Positions 62,576 through 64,000 of a DNA stretch of 64,000 nt are shown here, one piece after another. The stretch is from positions 744,001 through 808,000 of the forward strand of contig JAKZZE010000007.1 of the NCBI GenBank assembly GCA_024220505.1. The letters run 5' to 3'. A model generated the notes under the pieces. That model did no database searches. It was not told the origin of the DNA and saw only the letters and a program-made list of their open reading frames with translations. The stretch comes from Rhizopus arrhizus. Taxonomy: Eukaryota > Mucoromycota > Mucoromycetes > Mucorales > Rhizopodaceae. A program made the translations under genes and the position numbers. Within the stretch, counting starts at the first letter, position 1. Each line of letters starts with the position of its first letter.

Positions 62576-62988
62576 AAGATCACTGATAAGTACAGCATTA
62601 CAGGCATCGCCAATCCTACTAGATGAATTTTCTTCACTCATAAGCCGGTCACGCCTCATTTTCCCTTTAACTATTACCCAAAGTTGTTCAAGGGGGTTCA
62701 ATTCAGGCGAATAAGGAGGTAGATACATGATTTTGTAGCCTTTACTTTCAATTTTCCATAACATCGGCTTGGATTTATGAATAGAAGCATTATTCATAAC
62801 GATGTAACTTTCTTTAAAAGCTCTATCAATATCCATTACATTAAGAAGCTCGTTCATAAACTTGATAAAATGAGCAGTAATCGTACCTTTTGGTATTGGC
62901 TTATTATCGGCAGGATCGTCGTCAACTTCTGAATCCTCTGTACTAATCTCGGTTGCGGTTCTCTTCTTTCCATTATTAGCGTTTCTCT

Positions 62989-62991
<3 letters not shown>

Positions 62992-63029
<38 letters not shown>
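62992..63029. repeat. 38-nt T-run inside transposase
   Basis: Homopolymer followed by A and eight more T. It coincides with the frame change in the transposase and could be a true indel, replication slippage or an assembly error. Confidence 0.7.
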
Positions 63030-63031
<2 letters not shown>

Positions 63032-63927
63032 TTTTTTTAGCAGCCTGTATTTCTTTTCTTGGTGGAGGTTTTCTTATGACAACGTGAACAACGCTAGACG
63101 AGTGAATAGCCCCGATAATGGTATGAGATTGTGCTCTAGTTTTTGGTTGTTTTACTGTAGCAGAGCTGCCACTTTTTGATCTAGCCCAATTATTTCTCAT
63201 ATTAATATGAAACCCGGTTTCATCAATGGAAATGCAATTTTTTGTAAAATCCAGATCAGAATCTTTCCATTCCATAAACCACTCGAATCTCGTCTGTAGG
63301 TTTCCCACTGAGTTTCTGACTTCAGGTTCAAACATCGGTTTTCTCACAGTGATGAGCATTATATTTCGTAAATGGTTATTAAGTTGCAACTTTGATATAG
63401 TAAAGTCTTCAAATCGCTCAGTTAAACTATTTATTATGTCATCTGAATATAACTGGGGGCCATTATCAAGTAGCTCTTTTACATACTCGTTATGCTCGGT
63501 TGTAAATGAGCTTTTCGGACCATTGTTTTGTTCAAACTTTTTATACGCAACCTCTTCTGTCCCTTCGTAATACTTCCACCATCTTAACGCAGTGCAATAA
63601 TTAATATCTAAGTCTCTTGCAATCTTGGCCACTAGTCCACGCTCTTGAGGATTTTCGAGCATACGGTCTACAAATGTTTCTCTGGTGAAGTCACTGTAAT
63701 TGTTGTATAACTTCACTGATGGCTTCAACTTACTAGGTTTCGACTGCTTTCTAACTGAGAATTCTTCAGCAATTTTTTCGGGACGCTTAACGCTCAAGTA
63801 AGTTTGTCGACTAGTTATTGTTTCAAGAACTATATTGGGATCATCGACATGTGTTAAAATATCCTCTATCGGATCGTAAACTTTTTCTCCTTCTTCATTA
63901 AAAATGTTTTCCTGTCCATCTTCATAA

Positions 63928-64000
63928 AAAAGTATTCATCATTATGTTATTAGGAAGAGGGAGGGACAAAAACAGGTGCAGAGGATATGCGACAATTAGG
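63928..64000. other. Window edge
   Basis: Sequence upstream of the transposase reading frame. In-frame stops lie just before 63927 on the minus strand; an upstream exon, if any, or the element's terminal repeat would be outside the window. Confidence 0.4.

Larger units (their letters stand above)
61905..63927 (-). pseudogene. Tc1/mariner (IS630-type) transposase gene, broken and interrupted
   Basis: Reads leftward. The N-terminal part has a DNA-binding region (ERGLVAKIARDLDINYCTALRWW, a helix-turn-helix, around 63590). The DDE core follows: SIDETGFHINM (first Asp, about 63225), YIVMNNASIHKS, where the usual VMDNA Asp is Asn (62792-62794), and LPPYSPELNPLEQLW with the Glu (about 62680-62720). 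A 38-nt T-run (62992-63029) encodes poly-Lys and shifts the frame relative to the second half. The last part (YSFCSHSKRQIIKCL, 62002-61957) is displaced by a solo LTR and then runs into the hexamer array. No in-frame ATG precedes the open frame, so an upstream exon may lie beyond the window. Non-functional as read. Confidence 0.75.

Overview
The window reads as nuclear DNA of an early-diverging filamentous fungus, most likely Mucorales (Mucoromycota). It is strongly AT-rich, genes are single cistrons on both strands, and most introns are 43-70 nt with GTAAG/GTATG donors. Lineage-specific families and decayed transposons of a kind I associate with Mucor/Rhizopus relatives sit between housekeeping genes. 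Exon joins given below were worked out by hand: each was checked for frame, splice dinucleotides and family alignment, and every join preserves the reading frame.

Layout. 1-5 kb: no conserved host gene. It holds a tandem hairpin array (2.0-2.14 kb), a decayed Fanzor/TnpB-like relic (2.7-3.65 kb) and a LINE-like tail (3.9-4.2 kb). 5.1-35.8 kb is the gene-dense block: GDSL esterase, homeodomain protein, D-serine-dehydratase-like enzyme (-), valyl-tRNA synthetase, full-length ABCB transporter, USP7-type deubiquitinase, Num1/Mcp5-like cortical anchor, dysferlin-domain peroxin (-), MMT-like mitochondrial cation transporter, mitochondrial half-ABC transporter and Atg22-like vacuolar transporter (-). 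36-45 kb is gene-poor, with one TLC-domain membrane protein (-), a transposase relic and a mini hairpin element. 45.3-46.4 kb is mitoferrin, with a cluster of iron-type GATA sites upstream. 48.7-57.5 kb is a minus-strand block: SR splicing protein, a CDC42/Rho pseudogene, alcohol-acetyltransferase-like enzyme, amino-acid permease and ribosomal protein eS6. 57.6-64 kb is a mobile-element graveyard: gag-like ORF, two lineage-specific families (one with a PD-(D/E)xK-like core), a hexanucleotide array, and a Tc1/mariner-type transposase gene interrupted by a 568-bp solo LTR with an exact 5-bp target duplication.

Functional themes. Three genes serve mitochondrial metal or ABC transport (MMT-like carrier, ABCB half transporter, mitoferrin). 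Others serve organelle maintenance (peroxin, Atg22, Num1-like anchor) and translation or splicing (ValRS, eS6, SR protein). They look like ordinary neighbours rather than a cluster. The best leads are the ATCTGATAA cluster upstream of mitoferrin, the covarying four-hairpin array, the Fanzor-like relic with a structured downstream flank, and the nested solo LTR. No tRNA, rRNA or CRISPR array was recognised.
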